Translations under genes and position numbers: made by a program | In this document: positions 50,049 through 63,165 of the stretch, piece after piece | Position numbering within the stretch: the stretch's first letter is position 1 | Layout of the letters: each line of letters begins with the position of its first letter | NCBI RefSeq assembly: GCF_040412425.1 | Contig: NC_089753.1 | Coordinates: 40,493,413 to 40,557,412 of the forward strand | Origin: Macrobrachium rosenbergii | Lineage: Eukaryota; Arthropoda; Malacostraca; Decapoda; Palaemonidae | Direction: 5' to 3' | Length of the DNA stretch: 64,000 nucleotides | The notes under the pieces: generated by a model | What the model was told of the DNA's origin: nothing | The model's database searches: none | What the model saw: only the letters and a program-made list of their open reading frames with translations

Positions 50049-50749
50049 TCTGTTTTCGTTCGCCTGGTGTCAGGCGCTACATTTCCGCTCGTAAGAGTTA
50101 GTGACCTGTTTGTTTGTTGTCTGAATGAATTAGCGAGTTTGTAGACCCTGACTCTTACTCACGTCTTCGCTACAATGTAATAAAGACTAATAATATATCC
50201 AAGTCGACAGTCAGTAAATTACTATGCTTGATAGATGGTACTTGTAACCTGAGGTTTGCCCCTGATAAAACGGCTAATTGCAGATTTTTGACAGGAGAGA
50301 GAGAGTGTGTGTCTTTGTATGTGTAAGGGTTCGGTGTTGTGGACTTGATACTGACAGAAAGGACTACGAATTGTACAAGAAAACTCATTTGTTATACCAA
50401 ATTCTCCATGCGGACCTATGATAAATATAGTGAAATTACAGCTTCGAATTTGAGTATATAATTAAGTTTCAAGGCATCTCGTCCCTCTGTCGTGAATGAA
50501 GTACCGTTTCATGCACCCTGAAAATAAGACGAGATCTCTCGAAAGCGTTTGAGAATTGTACTAGCATCCTCGACAGTACGATTCTGCTGTATGTTTCATA
50601 AATTCTGACGCAATATTCGATCACCGTTTCCATTCAGAAATGAAATCGAAATCTCATTTCAAAATCGAGATTTCAGGTGACTTCGTGTTCAGTGGCTCGA
50701 TGATGGACTCCGTCGCGCACACACATTCAAAAATTGTTCCGGAAGAAAG

Positions 50750-51026
50750 TTAAGTATACCTTAGTTTAACCAGACCGCTGAGCTGATTAACAGCTCTCCT
50801 AGGGCTGGTCCGAAGGATTAGATTTATTTTACGTGGCTAAGAACCAATGGGTTACCTAGTAGCGGGACCTACAGCTTATTGTGGAATCCGAACCACATTA
50901 TAGCGAGAAATGAATTTCTGTCACCAGAAATAAATTCCTCTTATTCTTCATTGGTCGGTCGGGGATTCGAACTCGCGGCCAGCAGAGTGCTAGCTGAGAA
51001 CGGAACCCAGTCGCCCAACGAGAAAG
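50750..51026 (-). repeat. tRNA-headed SINE, family C, copy 2
   Basis: Reverse orientation of the copy at 48966: tail aagtataccttagtttaacc at the low end, body with agctgattaacagctctcct, and tRNA-like head with ggggattcgaactcgcggcc (B box on minus) at about 50955-50980. Confidence 0.78.
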
Positions 51027-51559
51027 TAAAATTGTTCCGGAAATGTGAATGGAAATGTTGTTCCTTTTACTCTTTCTGATACGTATAAAACTATTCTTGA
51101 CTGACGTTAATTTTCTTAGTCTGTCGCCAAAAGTATTTAGCTGTGGGAGTAAATGCATGGAAGGGTCTAAGGTTTATTAAGGAATTGACTTCCAAGATTT
51201 TGTTTATATATTGTTTTTTACTGTAAAGAATTCTTGAATATCGTAAGGAATAATGTCTTCTTATGTTATTAAGATTATTTATCTGTGAGTAAATGCATTT
51301 AAAAGGAAATATTTTGATTCAATATAAAGAATGCCGTTGAAGAAGTAAGTATTCTTTAGAAATTTAAGGAACAAAAATTAAAAAAGAAAAAAGTATTTTT
51401 TTGAACAATTTACCTTTTTGATCAAAAAATGATCGGGGCAGCTATACACAAAATGTGTAAATTCCCTTTCATTTCCTATTCATACGACCGTACATAAATG
51501 AACGGGAAACTGTGATGTGAAAGTTTCTTAGAATTTCAGTTAATGGATGCTTAACTAAC

Positions 51560-51925
51560 TAAAACAAGTAAAAAATTCGCCAAAGTTTCTTCGGCACAAT
51601 CGAGTTTTCTGTACAGCCGCTACAGCGTATAATCAAGGCCACCGAAAATAGATCTATCTTTCGGTGGTCCCTATATGATGCTGTATGAGCCGCGGCCCAT
51701 GAAACTTTAACCACGGCCCGGTGGTGGCATGGCCTATGTCGTTGCCAGAAGCACGATTATGGCTAACTTTAACCGTAAATAAAATAAAAACTACTGAGTC
51801 TAGAGGGCTGCAATTTGGTATGTTTGATGATTGGAGGGTGGATGGTCAACATACTAATTTACAGCCCTCTAGCCTCAGTTTTTAAGATCTGAAGGCAGAC
51901 AGAAAAAAGTGCGGAAAAAGTATAG
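51560..51925 (-). repeat. Repeat family A, copy 5
   Basis: Starts acaagtaaaaaattcgccaa, with the tttctgtacag box, the ccgaaaatagatctatcttt hairpin also seen in copy 1, and the central inverted pair (about 51785-51885). It ends near gcagacagaaaaaagtgcgg. Confidence 0.88.
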
Positions 51926-52369
51926 GCTGAATGGCGCAGTCACTGGTGTAAAAAAAATGAGGACTGATTGGTGCAAACTCCTCTTCTTTTAACGTGCTTT
52001 TTTCCCATTTGTATGGGGTAAGCACGATGCCTTCTTTTTGAAGGACTTTGATTTGTCTTTGGGGTGGACTTTGTAGTCTCGATCGGCTGCCCTGCCTGTC
52101 ATCACTTAGACCCTGGTAGCATATGTACATGTATTGTACCAGTCACCAGCGCCCTTTCTCCCAGCAGCGAAGAGAAGTTGCGCGTTTAGGTCGACAGTCA
52201 AGACGTGTGAGGTGTCTGTTATGTTTTTAGAAGATGTTGGAGTGGCTTTGTTTGTGTGTGTATTAGTCTGTAACACCCGTTTGCTTTTAAGCAAACCCAT
52301 CCGTTGGTTACATACATAATCCCGGGGTGTCTACACGGATAACAAAGTGTCTGCCTCTCTAACCGGTCG

Positions 52370-52455
52370 GCTGCCGATTTGAACCCGCGCCACAGACCTC
52401 TAAGAAGTCCGAGGCTGCTGCTCTAATCGACTTGGCCATCGAGGCTGGTTGGTGC
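52370..52455 (-). repeat. tRNA-like segment (probable SINE head)
   Basis: On the minus strand an A-box-like TGGCCAAGTCG (52438-52428) is followed about 43 bp later by a B-box-like GGTTCAAATCG (52385-52375). The intervening sequence does not fold into a convincing anticodon arm, so a functional tRNA gene is unlikely. A tRNA-derived SINE head is the best reading. Confidence 0.5.
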
Positions 52456-52576
52456 AAAGCAAAGAAGAATATGGCAAAATGTGTTAAAAAACGAATTCGT
52501 ATGATTAGATTTTGATACCAATGAACTTTCATATAATTTTCCACCAGCACTGAAGTTATATATGTATATGTATGTA

Positions 52577-52578
<2 letters not shown>

Positions 52579-52649
<71 letters not shown>

Positions 52650-52650
52650 T
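52579..52650. repeat. (TA)n(TG)n microsatellite
   Basis: TA to 52632, then TG; left flank of the 52.7-kb palindrome. Confidence 0.97.
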
Positions 52651-52698
52651 TGTGTATGAATGAATTTTACCACATCACCGTAATTCATATACAAGCAT

Positions 52699-52916
52699 TA
52701 AGCTACAAAGGTCCTTTAATATCCAGTTCGCTGTACCTCGGAAATAATATGTTTTCATATATGTTACCCGAAGGGGAGTTTTTTAGTTGAGAAGTTCGTC
52801 GTCTCCGTGGTGACGACGAACTTATTATCAACTAAAAAATTCCCCTTCGGGCAACATATATGAAAGTATATCATTTCGAGGTAAGCGAGTTGAATATTAA
52901 AGGACCTTTGTAGCTT
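52699..52916. repeat. ~200-bp palindrome flanked by (TA)n(TG)n on both sides
   Basis: Left arm (aagctacaaaggtcctttaa … gaagttcgtcgtc) and right arm (gacgacgaac … aaaggacctttgtagctta) are diverged reverse complements of about 100 bp. Their centre is at tccgtggtga (about 52805). Microsatellites start within about 70 bp on the left and 20 bp on the right. Confidence 0.88.
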
Positions 52917-52928
52917 AGTACTACCAAG

Positions 52929-52934
<6 letters not shown>

Positions 52935-53027
<93 letters not shown>

Positions 53028-53105
53028 TTATATATGTATATATACAAAATGTGTGCTTGCGTGTTTGCGTATATGTATGAATCAATATAATTACGTATAT
53101 GTATG

Positions 53106-53192
<87 letters not shown>
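52935..53192. repeat. Duplicated (TA)n(TG)n compound
   Basis: (TA)(TG) at 52935-53028 and again at 53115-53192, with a TA/TG-rich spacer. Confidence 0.97.
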
Positions 53193-53195
<3 letters not shown>

Positions 53196-53204
53196 TTTGT
53201 AAAA

Positions 53205-53470
53205 TTGTGTAGAAATGAAAATGCTTAGATGGATGTGTGGGGTGACAAAATGACAGGATCAAGAATGAAAGAATAAGAGGAACTGCTAAAGTCGTAGAAC
53301 TTTCCAAGGTGGCCTATGAAAGAAGACTGCAGTGGTATGGCCATGTGATAAGAAGGGATAAGACACATGTAGGGAGGAGAGTGATGCAAATGGAGGTGCC
53401 TGGTTAGAGAGAGAAAGTGATTAGCACAGAAGCGAAGGTGGATGGATGTAAAAGATCTGAGAGACAAACA
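53205..53470 (+). pseudogene. LINE C-terminal fragment
   Basis: With frame changes the sequence reads [10 protein letters not shown], then [13 protein letters not shown], then RRLQWYGHVIRR, then VGRRVMQMEVPG, and ends in a RWMDVKDLRD-like stretch. This succession is typical of the last ~90 residues of many arthropod LINE ORF2 proteins. The 5' side ends at a (TA)n(TG)n array. Confidence 0.7.
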
Positions 53471-53477
53471 GTGGATC

Positions 53478-53678
53478 TTTCCTAGATATTAACCTACAAG
53501 GGTTTTTGGGGGTCGTTATCTAGGACTAATATTTCTTGGGGTCGTTATCTTTATGATATTTACAGTTTTTTTGCTTATGTTTTTACGGTAATCCCCAACA
53601 GGCTTGTACTAAACACGCAGCAAAGGTGGATACATACCAGGTTAAAATCCTTTGCGGGGTCACTATCTAGGAGAGATC
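53478..53678 (+). mobile_element. Small MITE, family E, copy 1
   Basis: About 200 bp with ends tttcctagata… and …tcactatctagga in inverted orientation, and repeated GGGGGTC / GACCCCC blocks inside. It matches the element at 62492-62692 in reverse complement. Confidence 0.8.
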
Positions 53679-53807
53679 CGAAACAGTTATCAGAGGACTA
53701 TGTGTCTGACCGAGCCAGGTAGAGGACAGCTTTCAGAAACATCGACCCCCACATAGAAGTGGGAAAAGATGCAGAGAAAGAAGTAAATTATGTATATGTA
53801 TACATGT

Positions 53808-53951
<144 letters not shown>

Positions 53952-53987
53952 TGTAGAATCTACTGGTCACTTTTACCAGACACATAT

Positions 53988-54346
53988 GTAATTCTAATAG
54001 CTACAATGCCCTTCTAACTTCTCGAATTATTCGCACTTTTTGGATATGCTTGTAACTACGAAGCCGTAACATCCAAACGCAAGAAATTGATGAGACTGTG
54101 ATTGCCGGTCGCGGGAGACGAACCTGCGTCACCATAATCACAAGGAGGTCACGTTGCCGACCTGACCCGTGGTCAATTCGGCAACGTGACCTCCCTTGTG
54201 GTTGTGGTGACGCGGGTTCGTCGCCTGCGACCGGCAGTCACAGTCTCTTCAATTTCTTGCGCTTGGATGTTACGGCTTCGTAGTTACAAGCATATCCAAA
54301 AAAGCGCGAAGAATTCGAGAAGTTAAGAGGGCATTGTGGCTATTAG

Positions 54347-54351
<5 letters not shown>
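53988..54351. repeat. Foldback family F, copy 2, (TA)n on both sides
   Basis: Same ends as the copy at 1.7 kb (gtaattctaatagctacaat … attgtggctattagaattat). The tRNA-like core is present twice as an inverted pair centred near 54170: ggcaacgtgacctcccttgt … cgcgggttcgtcgcctgcga and its complement. (TA)n arrays begin directly at both ends. Confidence 0.85.

Positions 54352-54438
<87 letters not shown>
54350..54438. repeat. (TA)n microsatellite
   Basis: About 89 bp of TA, right flank of foldback family F copy 2. Confidence 0.98.
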
Positions 54439-54442
<4 letters not shown>

Positions 54443-54869
54443 GTGTTTATGCAGATATCAACATCCATGCATTTGAAGGCTTCTGTGGTAGTTCAAGGCC
54501 TGCCGCGTTATTCTATAAGAACTTATACTCATTACGAATGATAATAATAATAATTATAATAATAAAAGACTTAATCACTCATAATCCAAGACGGTACAGT
54601 TACGTAAGGAAGTTCCCAAATTAGATAGAACTGAACTTCCTAAATTAAATATAACAGTTCGCACATCAAACGGTCTGCACCTAACCATATAACTTTCGTA
54701 AACACTCATCTGTCAGACTAGTTTTTGAAGCAAGTGACGTTTCCGGCTTCGATGACTGTGGTTTTTGGGGCGCCAGCTAATAGAATTAAATCAATCAGTA
54801 AACTGTATCTCACAAGGTTAAAGAAACTTTTGTCGAAGTACCTTCGTCCACATCACTGGTATGTCGACT

Positions 54870-55145
54870 ATCGTCGTGTCGTTGACCTCCCTGTGGAATC
54901 GGAGGTCCTTAGGCGTTCGGGCGTTGAGCTCTGTCGAGTCTTTGACCTCTCTGTGGATTCGGGGGTCCTAAGACGTCCGGGCGTTGACCTCCGTCGAGTC
55001 GTTGACCTCCCTCTGGATTCGGAGATCCAAAGACTTTCGGGCGTTGACCTCTGTCAAGTCGTTGACCTCCGGGCCTTGACCTCTTGTCAAGTCGTTGACC
55101 TCCCTTGGAGTCGGAGGCCCCTAAGATGTTCGAGTGTCGACGCTG
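54870..55145 (+). repeat. ~60-bp minisatellite within a 221-codon open frame
   Basis: Four to five units of cgggcgttgacctcygtcga plus gtcgttgacctccctstgga and ttcggagrtcc. It lies in an open frame 54725-55390 whose translation repeats RRVVDLP and SGVDL blocks. I do not recognise the frame; it may be open by chance because each unit is a multiple of three. Confidence 0.8.
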
Positions 55146-56375
<1,230 letters not shown>

Positions 56376-57465
56376 TATTTGTAGGTGAGTTATGTTGGAC
56401 ATGTTTTATTATTTTTAGACCAGATATGTTGTCAATTTTCTATTATTTTTAGGTCGGTTATATTGTCCGTTTTCTAATATTTTTTGGTCAGTTATGTTGT
56501 CCATGTTGTTCTATTTTTTTGGTCAGTTATGTTGTCTATGTTTTGCTATTTTTAGGTCAGATATGTTATCAATTTTCTGCTATTTTTAGGTCAGATATGT
56601 TGTCAATTTTCTACTATTTTAGGTCGGTTATATTGTCCATTTTCTACTATTGTTAGGTTAGTTATATTGTCCATGTTCTACTATTTTTAGGTCAGATATG
56701 TTGTCAATTTTCTACCATTTTCAGGCCAGTTATTTTGTCCATGCTCTACTATTTTTAGGTCAGATGTCCATTTTCTGCTATTTTTTGGTCAGTTATGTTG
56801 CCCATTTTCTACTATTTTTAGGTCTGTTATGTTGTCCATTTTTTACTATTTTTAGGTCAGATAAGTTGTCAATTTTCTACTATTTTTAGGTCAGTTATGT
56901 TGTCCATTTTCTACCGTTTTTGTTCGGTTATGTTGTCCATTTTCCACTATTTTTAGGTCATATTTGTCAGGTATGGTCTACTATTTTTTGGTCAGTTATG
57001 TTGTCCATGTTCTAATATTTTTAGGTCAGTTATGTTGTCCATTTTCCGCTACTTTTAGGTCATATACGTCGGCCATGGTCTGCTATTTTGCGGTCAGTTA
57101 TGTTGTCCTTGTTCTAATAATTTTAGGTCAGATATGTTGTCAATTTTCTACTATTTTTTGGTCAGTTATGTTGTCCATTTTCTACTAGTTTTTGGTCAGT
57201 TATTTTGTCCATTTTCCACTATTTTTAGGTCATATAATTATGTCGGCCATGGTCTACTATTTTGCGGTCAGTTATGTTGTCCATGTTCTAATATTTTTAG
57301 GTCAGTTATGTTGTCAATTTTCTACCATTTTTTGGTCAGTTATGTTGTCCATTATCTACTAGTTTTTGGTCAGTTATTTTGTCCATTTCCCACCATCTTT
57401 AGGCCATGTATGTCGACCATCTTTAGGCCATGTATGTCGACCATATTTTTTACTATTTTTATGAT
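56376..57465. repeat. 34-bp minisatellite
   Basis: About 30 units of ggtcagttatgttgtccatt plus ttctactattttta, with variants agatatgttgtcaattt and catatacgtcggccatgg. Short open frames rich in YFLVSYVV are translations of the repeat. Confidence 0.93.
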
Positions 57466-58189
57466 AAGGAATGTCTGAATTGGAAAGAGAAACAGCGATG
57501 TGTATACGGGTGTATTAGTCTTTGTTGTATGCATTATAGATAAGCATATGGGTATTCCAGCGCTTTGGGTAGAATAGGGCCAGTACTTAAGAATATTACA
57601 CCGTACATTTAGGTAAAAATAACCCATTTTCTCACAATTACTAAAAGAATTGGTTAAGAATGCTCTTCTCTAAGACGGGAATGTAAGAAGAGCAACGAAA
57701 ACTCTCAGAAAATCAGAAAAAAGCGATGTTTTTTTACTAATGTTAGATATAGAAACCTTGTTTCAGTTACTGTTCCCTTTTTGAAGGAAATGTGTGGGCA
57801 CCATATTCCTAAGGTATATTTAGAATGACTGCTGTAAATATTGATGCACTAAACGGTTAATTACTAACTTCATACGTTTAAGGGAGTCTGTGAAGACAAA
57901 CCACAAATCTGCGTAAGTTACGAAGCAAATTTAGTTGTTCCTCTTACCAGATCTGTTTCTGCTGCTTCATTTAAATATCTGCCAAAGAATGTTCTAGCAT
58001 TCCCCCCCCCCCCCGACGCTATTGTTTTGTAATATTTATGTTGGAATTGTTAATTATTTTTCCAGTAAGTACATATTGTTTTGTAATATTTACGTGGGAA
58101 TTGTTAATTATTTTGTCAGCTAATTTTCACTTCAACACAAAATAAAAAATTGGTGCTTCATTTTTAGAGCTTTTCTTGCTAATTATTGT
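57466..58189. other. No gene seen
   Basis: Includes a 12-base C run (58003-58014) and a direct duplication of tattgttttgtaatatttay at about 58020 and 58075. Confidence 0.5.
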
Positions 58190-58271
58190 TCTGCTAGAAG
58201 TCTTAGATTCAATCTGCCTTAGAGCCGAAGTTCAGTTCTCTCATTTGATTGGCAGTTACAAGATTCATACA

Positions 58272-58351
<80 letters not shown>

Positions 58352-58517
58352 TATATTTATAAAATGTGACAAGTGGTTATTATGTAAAAGTAAGTAACTT
58401 AAAGCTGTGTGCTTGCAACTCAGAAGACTTGAGTTCAAATCTCCCTGTAGAGCTGAAGATCAGTTCTCTCATTTCATTATTTATTTGTCAGTTACAGCAT
58501 TATACATATAATATAAT

Positions 58518-58591
<74 letters not shown>

Positions 58592-58592
58592 A
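58190..58592 (+). repeat. Two direct copies, each ending in (TA)n
   Basis: The stretch gagccgaagttcagttctct … gcagttac before (TA)n at 58273-58346 recurs as gagctgaagatcagttctct … gtcagttac before (TA)n(TG)n at 58527-58592. The second is preceded by a B-box-like gagttcaaatctcc (58430-58443). Confidence 0.7.
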
Positions 58593-58924
58593 ATATATGA
58601 TTGTGTGTTTGCATATACATATGTTTCATTATCAGAACAGGTTTCTATGTAAAACAATTTAGAAGAAAAGTCAGCACGAGAGGAGATTATGAAAACATTA
58701 TTCTAACATAATTATTTACCGTTTGTTTTAATTCTGTGCCTCCAGAAAGGTATTCAGGTTACGTTTTCCACGTGACTGACATTTTCATATTTTTCCGTCC
58801 ACATTTATACATGTTCTCATTATTAATAATAATTTAATTATCAAATGTAATCACAGTTACAAAGGCATTCTTTTCCATTTCGTCGTATGAGCTCTTTTTT
58901 TTTTTTTTTTTTCCTGGAGATAAA

Positions 58925-60438
58925 CTTTAAACATTTACAGATAGAATGTTTAAACATTCATAGGTCGAATGTTTAAACACTCATAGGTCGAATGTTTAAA
59001 CATTCATAGGAAGAATATTTAAACAATCATACATAGAATGTTTAAACATTCATAGGTCGAATGTTTAAACACTCAGAGGTCGAATGTTTAAATATTCATG
59101 GGTAGAATGTTTAAACAATCATAGATAGAATGTTTAAACATTCACAGGTAGAATGTGTAAACATTCATAGGTAGAATGTTTAAACATTAAACATTCATAG
59201 GTAGAATGTTTAAACATTAAACATTCATAGGTCGAATGTTTAAACATTAAACATTCATAGGTCGAATGTTTAAACATTCATAGGTAGAATGTTTAAACAC
59301 TCATGGATAGAATGTTTAAATATTCACAGGTAGAATGTGTAAACATTCATAGGTAGAATGTATAAAAATTCATAGGGAGAATATTTAAACATTCTTAGGT
59401 AGAATGTTTAACCATTCATAGGTAGGATGTATGAACATTCATAGGTAGAATGTATAAAAATTCATAGGTAGAATGTTTAAACATTCTTAGGTAGAATGTT
59501 TAACCATTCATAGGTAGGATGTATGAACATTCATAGGTAGAATGTATAAAAATTCATAGGTAGAATGTTTAAACATTCATAGGTAGAATGTTTAACCGTT
59601 CATAGGTAGGATGTATAAACATTCATAGGTAGAATGTATAAACATTCATAGGTAGAATGTTTAAACAATCATAGATAGAATGTTTAAACATTCATAGGTA
59701 GAATGTTTAAACATTCATAGGTAGGGTGTATAAACATTCATAGGTAGAATGTATAAAATTCATAGGTAGAATGTTTAAACATTCATAGGTAGAATTTTTA
59801 AACATTCATAGGTAGGATGTATAAACATTCATAGGTAGAATGTATAAAAATTCATAGGTAGAATGTTTAAACATTCATAGATAGAATGTTTAAACAATCA
59901 TAGATAGAAAGTTTAAACATTCATAGGTAGAATGTTTAACCATTCATTGTTAGGATGTTTAAACATTCATAGGTAGAAAGTTTAAACATTCATAGGTAGA
60001 AAGTTTAAACATTCATAGGTAGAATGTATAAACATTCATAGGTAGAATTTTAACATTCATAGGTAGAATGTTTAAACAATCATAGATAGAATGTTTAAAC
60101 ATTCATAGGTAGGATGTATAAACATTCATAGGTAAAATGTTTAAACTTTAATAGGTAGAAATAGTAAACATTCATAGGTAGAATGTTTAAATATTCATAG
60201 GTAGGTAGTTTAACCATTCATAAGTAGGATGTATAAACATTCATAGGTCGAATGTTTTAACATTCGTTGGTAGGATGTTTAAACATTCACAGGTAGAATG
60301 TTTAAACATTCACAGGTAGGATGTTTAAACATTCATAGGTAGGATGTATAAACATTCATAGGCAGAATGTATAGAAATTCATAGGCAGAATGTTTAAACA
60401 TTCTTAGGTAGAATGTTTAAACATTCATAGGTAGGATG
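58925..60438. repeat. 23-bp palindromic satellite
   Basis: About 65 units of gtagaatgtttaaacattcatag. Each standard unit contains the 16-bp perfect palindrome GAATGTTTAAACATTC. Some units insert an extra attaaac; a minority read gaatgtataaacattc or gaatgtttaaccattc. Confidence 0.95.
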
Positions 60439-60664
60439 TTCATCAGAACGGACACCTTAAGGTATATATATGTTACGTCTGACCATATGCTGCTCAGAGA
60501 TGAAGTTATTACTGTATCTGTTTATGAATATTGGAAGTTAATATATGACTTAACGCAGGAAAAAATAGCCAATCAAGTAATTAAAAGAAGAAACCATATG
60601 GAAAACAGTACGCAGTAAAGACGACAGTGACATTGAATATTACTACGCCCAAAGAAGGTCTCTT

Positions 60665-60666
<2 letters not shown>

Positions 60667-60722
<56 letters not shown>

Positions 60723-60851
60723 TAAAAATCTCATAATAGCATGAGTCACTAAAATGTTGAAGAAACCCAGAATGGGGCAAATGTCAATATATATTAGAAA
60801 TATCTACACAAACGAGAGCTTTCGAGAGAATCGAGCAGATTGCATAAAGCT

Positions 60852-60936
<85 letters not shown>

Positions 60937-60976
60937 GTACATACATACACATTTACACCATTGTGGATTACTTCAC

Positions 60977-61033
<57 letters not shown>
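60667..61033. repeat. (TTA)n, (TA)n, (TTA)n series
   Basis: (TTA) at 60667-60720, (TA) at 60857-60934, (TTA) at 60977-61033. The bases before the first array (cccaaagaaggtctcttgta) resemble the KEGL-coding end of the 44-kb coding-like segment. Confidence 0.95.
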
Positions 61034-61034
<1 letters not shown>

Positions 61035-61429
61035 TCACAGGAAGAGGCACATCATGAACAGCGACTCCCACTAGGGACTAAGCTAAGATTATGACAATGC
61101 CACAGGATTTGCTTGAAATCCAAGAGGATTTGATCGGATTTTCTGCGTACATAATACGGTCAGTGAGATTTAATTGTTATTAGCTTCTTTTATCTGTCAT
61201 AATGGTGTTATACATTATTCTATACTTTTATAAATACTAGTTTTTCTTTCATTTGCGCCACCTTATATCCTCATGACTTTCCAAGTTACGGAAGAAATGG
61301 CTTTATTATAGAATTAGAGAAAGAAACGTAGGAAATTAACTTACGGGAAACCAGATAGATTAAATTCCTGACAAGTTACAAGGGGTTACAAGGATTAAGA
61401 TGACTCAAAGACTTATTAGTCGATCCGAG

Positions 61430-61483
<54 letters not shown>

Positions 61484-61976
61484 TACAAAGAAAAAGTAAG
61501 CTTTTTATTCCTATTTCCTCATACCTAACACACATACACACACACACACACCCAGAGAGAGAGAGAGAGGGGTGAACTATTTAATTCAGGTTTTGAACTG
61601 ATAGAATTATGAGAAAGAAACGTGGGAAATTAACTTACGGGAAGTAATAGTTTCAGAGAGAGAGGGAGAGAGAGAGAAAGAGATTATATTACAAGTTCTC
61701 ACCATTCCTGCATCTTATAATTCATACATTTTCCAGCACATTCCAGAATCCGTTTGCATAAAATGAACACCAGGCGTTCCTTAATGAACGTCACACTGAA
61801 CATGCGCTTAAGCATCTTTGATTTCCGCCAACTCGGTGTACCTTACAGGCACGATTTCCTGCTTGCTTCTAAAGTAAAATTTGCGAATTAGAATAACATT
61901 TCCATGTATGTCATTTTTTACTTCGTTCGGGCAGGAAATAAAAAATCACTCCGAGCTTCATACGTTTTGTAGATCT
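61034..61976. other. No gene seen
   Basis: A direct duplication of gagaaagaaacgtrggaaat at about 61317 and 61610, plus GA/CA runs. Confidence 0.5.
61435..61481. repeat. (GA)n microsatellite
   Basis: GA array; shorter GA and CA runs follow at 61534-61570 and 61658-61682. Confidence 0.97.
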
Positions 61977-62330
61977 TTTTTTAGTTTTCTGTAAAAGAAA
62001 ACTGTTGAGTTAGTCTTGTATGGCCGTCCGCACTTTTTCTGTCCGCCCTCAGATCTTAAAAGCCGCAGAGGCTAGAGGGCTTCAAATTGGTATGTTGATC
62101 ATCCACCCTCCAATCATCAAGCATACCAAATTGCAGCCCTCTGGCCTCAGTAGTTTTCATACTATTTAAGGTTAAAGTTAGCCATGATCTTGCTTCTGGC
62201 AATGCTATAGGACAGGCCTACACCGGGCCGTGGCTGAAAGTGTCATAGGCCACGGATCCTACAGCATTATACGCTGTACAGAAAACTCGACTGCGCTGAA
62301 GAAACTCCGCCGCATTTTTTACTTGTTTTA
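61977..62330 (+). repeat. Repeat family A, copy 6
   Basis: Starts ttagttttctgtaaaagaaa, with central inverted pair at about 62065-62160, and ends gctgaagaaactccgccgca before a T run and acttgttt. Near full length. Confidence 0.88.
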
Positions 62331-62491
62331 ATATCAAGGACTCTTCATCGTTGGAAGTAATTAACTGTTTACCTTGCATTTGTATTAAGTATATACGATC
62401 AGAATAATTACATGATAGTGCTATAACAGTGATACAGTACTTGGAGAGATTAATTATTTTGTATATGGTAAGAATATCCATTTTTTTAGTA

Positions 62492-62692
62492 TTTCCTAGA
62501 TAGTGACCCCCCAAGGATTTTAACCCGGTATGTCTCCGCCTTTGCTGTGTTTAGTACAAGTCCGTTGGGGATTACCGTAAAACATAAGCAAAAGACTGCA
62601 AATATCATAAAGATAATGACCCCCAAGAAATATTAGTCCTAGATAACGACCCCCGAAAGCCCTTGGGGGTCACTATCTAGGAAAGGTCCCTT
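62492..62692 (-). mobile_element. Small MITE, family E, copy 2
   Basis: Reverse-complement copy of the element at 53478, with better preserved inverted ends (tttcctagatagtgaccccc … gggggtcactatctaggaaa). No coding capacity. Confidence 0.82.
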
Positions 62693-63034
62693 TTTTTTCA
62701 GAGAGAGATAGTTTTGTGTTGTGAATCTTAAGTGCCCTGTTTTCTAAGAAAATAAAAATTTTTTAATATGCAGATAATACAGTTCTTGTTACAGTTGTCC
62801 ACTCATTGAAGTGCGAATATAGTTGTTGTCAGTCTTAACTGATGTACTCGTATGTAAGAATTATTCAGTAGGGTAATAGATGGGGTTCAAGTTATCCTCG
62901 GAAAAATTATTACTTTTTTGATTACCCGATGTCCACTGCCTCCCAGTTTATAATTCAACGCGTATAGTTACACTGTACTATACTTAATCGTCATGAGTAT
63001 TGGATAATACTCTGGAATATTGTCGACTTTAAAC

Positions 63035-63165
63035 TCTCTTGCTTTTCCCCAACCCCTTAACAATTGCTTCATCGTGCAGCTGCGAGGTTTTCCTCCAGTT
63101 ACACCATTAAAACCTCATAGGTCCCAGTGCTTGGCCTTTGGCCTAAATTTTATATTCCATTCTAT
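63035..63165 (+). repeat. Repeat family B, copy 6, 5' truncated
   Basis: Only the distal half is present: ctcttgcttttccccaaccc, caattgcttcatcgtgcagc, a shortened middle, and ggtcccagtgcttggccttt. Confidence 0.75.

Larger units (their letters stand above)
49247..52369. other. No gene seen between repeat copies
   Basis: Unique AT-rich sequence apart from the LTR-like segment, SINE C copy 2 and family A copy 5. Confidence 0.45.

Noticed and set aside
52370..52455. Functional tRNA gene
   Set aside because: Boxes are present, but I could not draw consistent acceptor and anticodon stems.
56698..57478. Membrane-protein-like open frames (YFLVSYVV repeats)
   Set aside because: They are translations of the 34-bp minisatellite; frames change because 34 is not a multiple of three.
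58925..60438. CRISPR-like array (short palindromic repeat in tandem)
   Set aside because: No unique spacers of constant length between repeats, and the context is clearly eukaryotic. It is a satellite.
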